Source: an uncultured Clostridia bacterium
GTDB lineage: Bacteria > Bacillota > Clostridia > TANB77 > CAG-508
Reading direction: 5' to 3'
Length of the DNA: 14,633 nt
NCBI GenBank assembly: GCA_934155625.1
Contig: CAKPHD010000038.1
Span: forward strand, 1-14,633
Positions 14,527 through 14,633 of this stretch are shown here, piece after piece. The notes under the pieces were generated by a model that saw nothing but the letters and a program-made list of their open reading frames with translations, did no database searches and was not told the DNA's origin. Both the position numbers and the translations under genes were made by a program. Numbering within the stretch: position 1 is the first letter of the stretch; each line of letters opens with the position of its first letter.

Positions 14527-14633
14527 ATGAGGAGAGCAAACAATAAGGTTATAGGAGGAATATTGTTATTAGCAATAATATTAGTAGCAGTAGGATATGC
14601 AGCAATAACAAATGTAACACTAAACATTAATGG
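14527..14633 (+). CDS. Partial secreted protein with SipW-type signal sequence (5' end only)
   Basis: Only the first 35 codons are in the window. The Shine-Dalgarno AAAGGAGG is 8 bases before the ATG. The N-terminus is basic (MRRANNK), followed by a hydrophobic core (VIGGILLLAIILVAVGYAA) and then ITNVTLNIN. The 'VGYAAITN...LNI' pattern after the core resembles the SipW-dependent signal sequences of TasA/camelysin-like fibre or matrix proteins in Firmicutes. A secreted or cell-surface protein is therefore likely, but the mature domain is outside the window and cannot be judged. Confidence 0.6.
   Translation, partial: MRRANNKVIGGILLLAIILVAVGYAAITNVTLNIN

Overview
The window is an AT-rich stretch of a low-GC Gram-positive bacterium, most likely a gut-type member of the Clostridia. 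The signs are adenine-rich codon use, strong AAAGGAG ribosome binding sites, Tex and HD-GYP proteins of clostridial type, and a two-module reductase-ended NRPS of the kind known from gut Clostridia and Ruminococcus. No rRNA, tRNA, CRISPR array, phage module or intact insertion sequence is visible.

Layout. 1-453 is non-coding: a probable terminator of a gene outside the window, a 210-bp MITE-like inverted repeat (134-343), and a well-formed promoter whose -35 box lies inside an 8-bp inverted repeat. 466-7911 (+) is one giant NRPS gene, C-A-T-C-A-T-R. Fourteen bases later, with its ribosome binding site overlapping the NRPS stop, comes a 7TM-PAS sensor histidine kinase (7926-9743, +). A 16-bp-stem bidirectional terminator closes this two-gene operon. 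Two small minus-strand genes follow: a Cro/CI-type DNA-binding protein (9782-10018) and an unrecognised acidic small protein with a hydrophobic tail (10154-10417). Divergent from the latter is a response regulator with an HD-GYP output domain (10687-11751, +). It converges on tex (11787-13970, -). After tex are a small plus-strand ORF that looks like a fragment of an AAA-ATPase-like/PD-(D/E)XK family protein (14129-14377) and the first 35 codons of a secreted protein with a SipW-type signal sequence (14527 to the window end).

How the parts may work together. The NRPS should join two amino acids, probably under an N-terminal acyl cap set by its starter condensation domain, and release the product reductively as a peptide aldehyde, either a protease-inhibitor-like N-acyl dipeptide aldehyde or, if uncapped, a pyrazinone precursor. 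A membrane sensor kinase in the same transcript and a c-di-GMP phosphodiesterase-type response regulator a kilobase downstream suggest that production, or the product itself, is coupled to two-component and c-di-GMP signalling. That coupling is inference from gene order; the domain assignments are read directly from motifs. No phosphopantetheinyl transferase, transporter, thioesterase or MbtH protein lies in the window, so activation and export must be encoded elsewhere.
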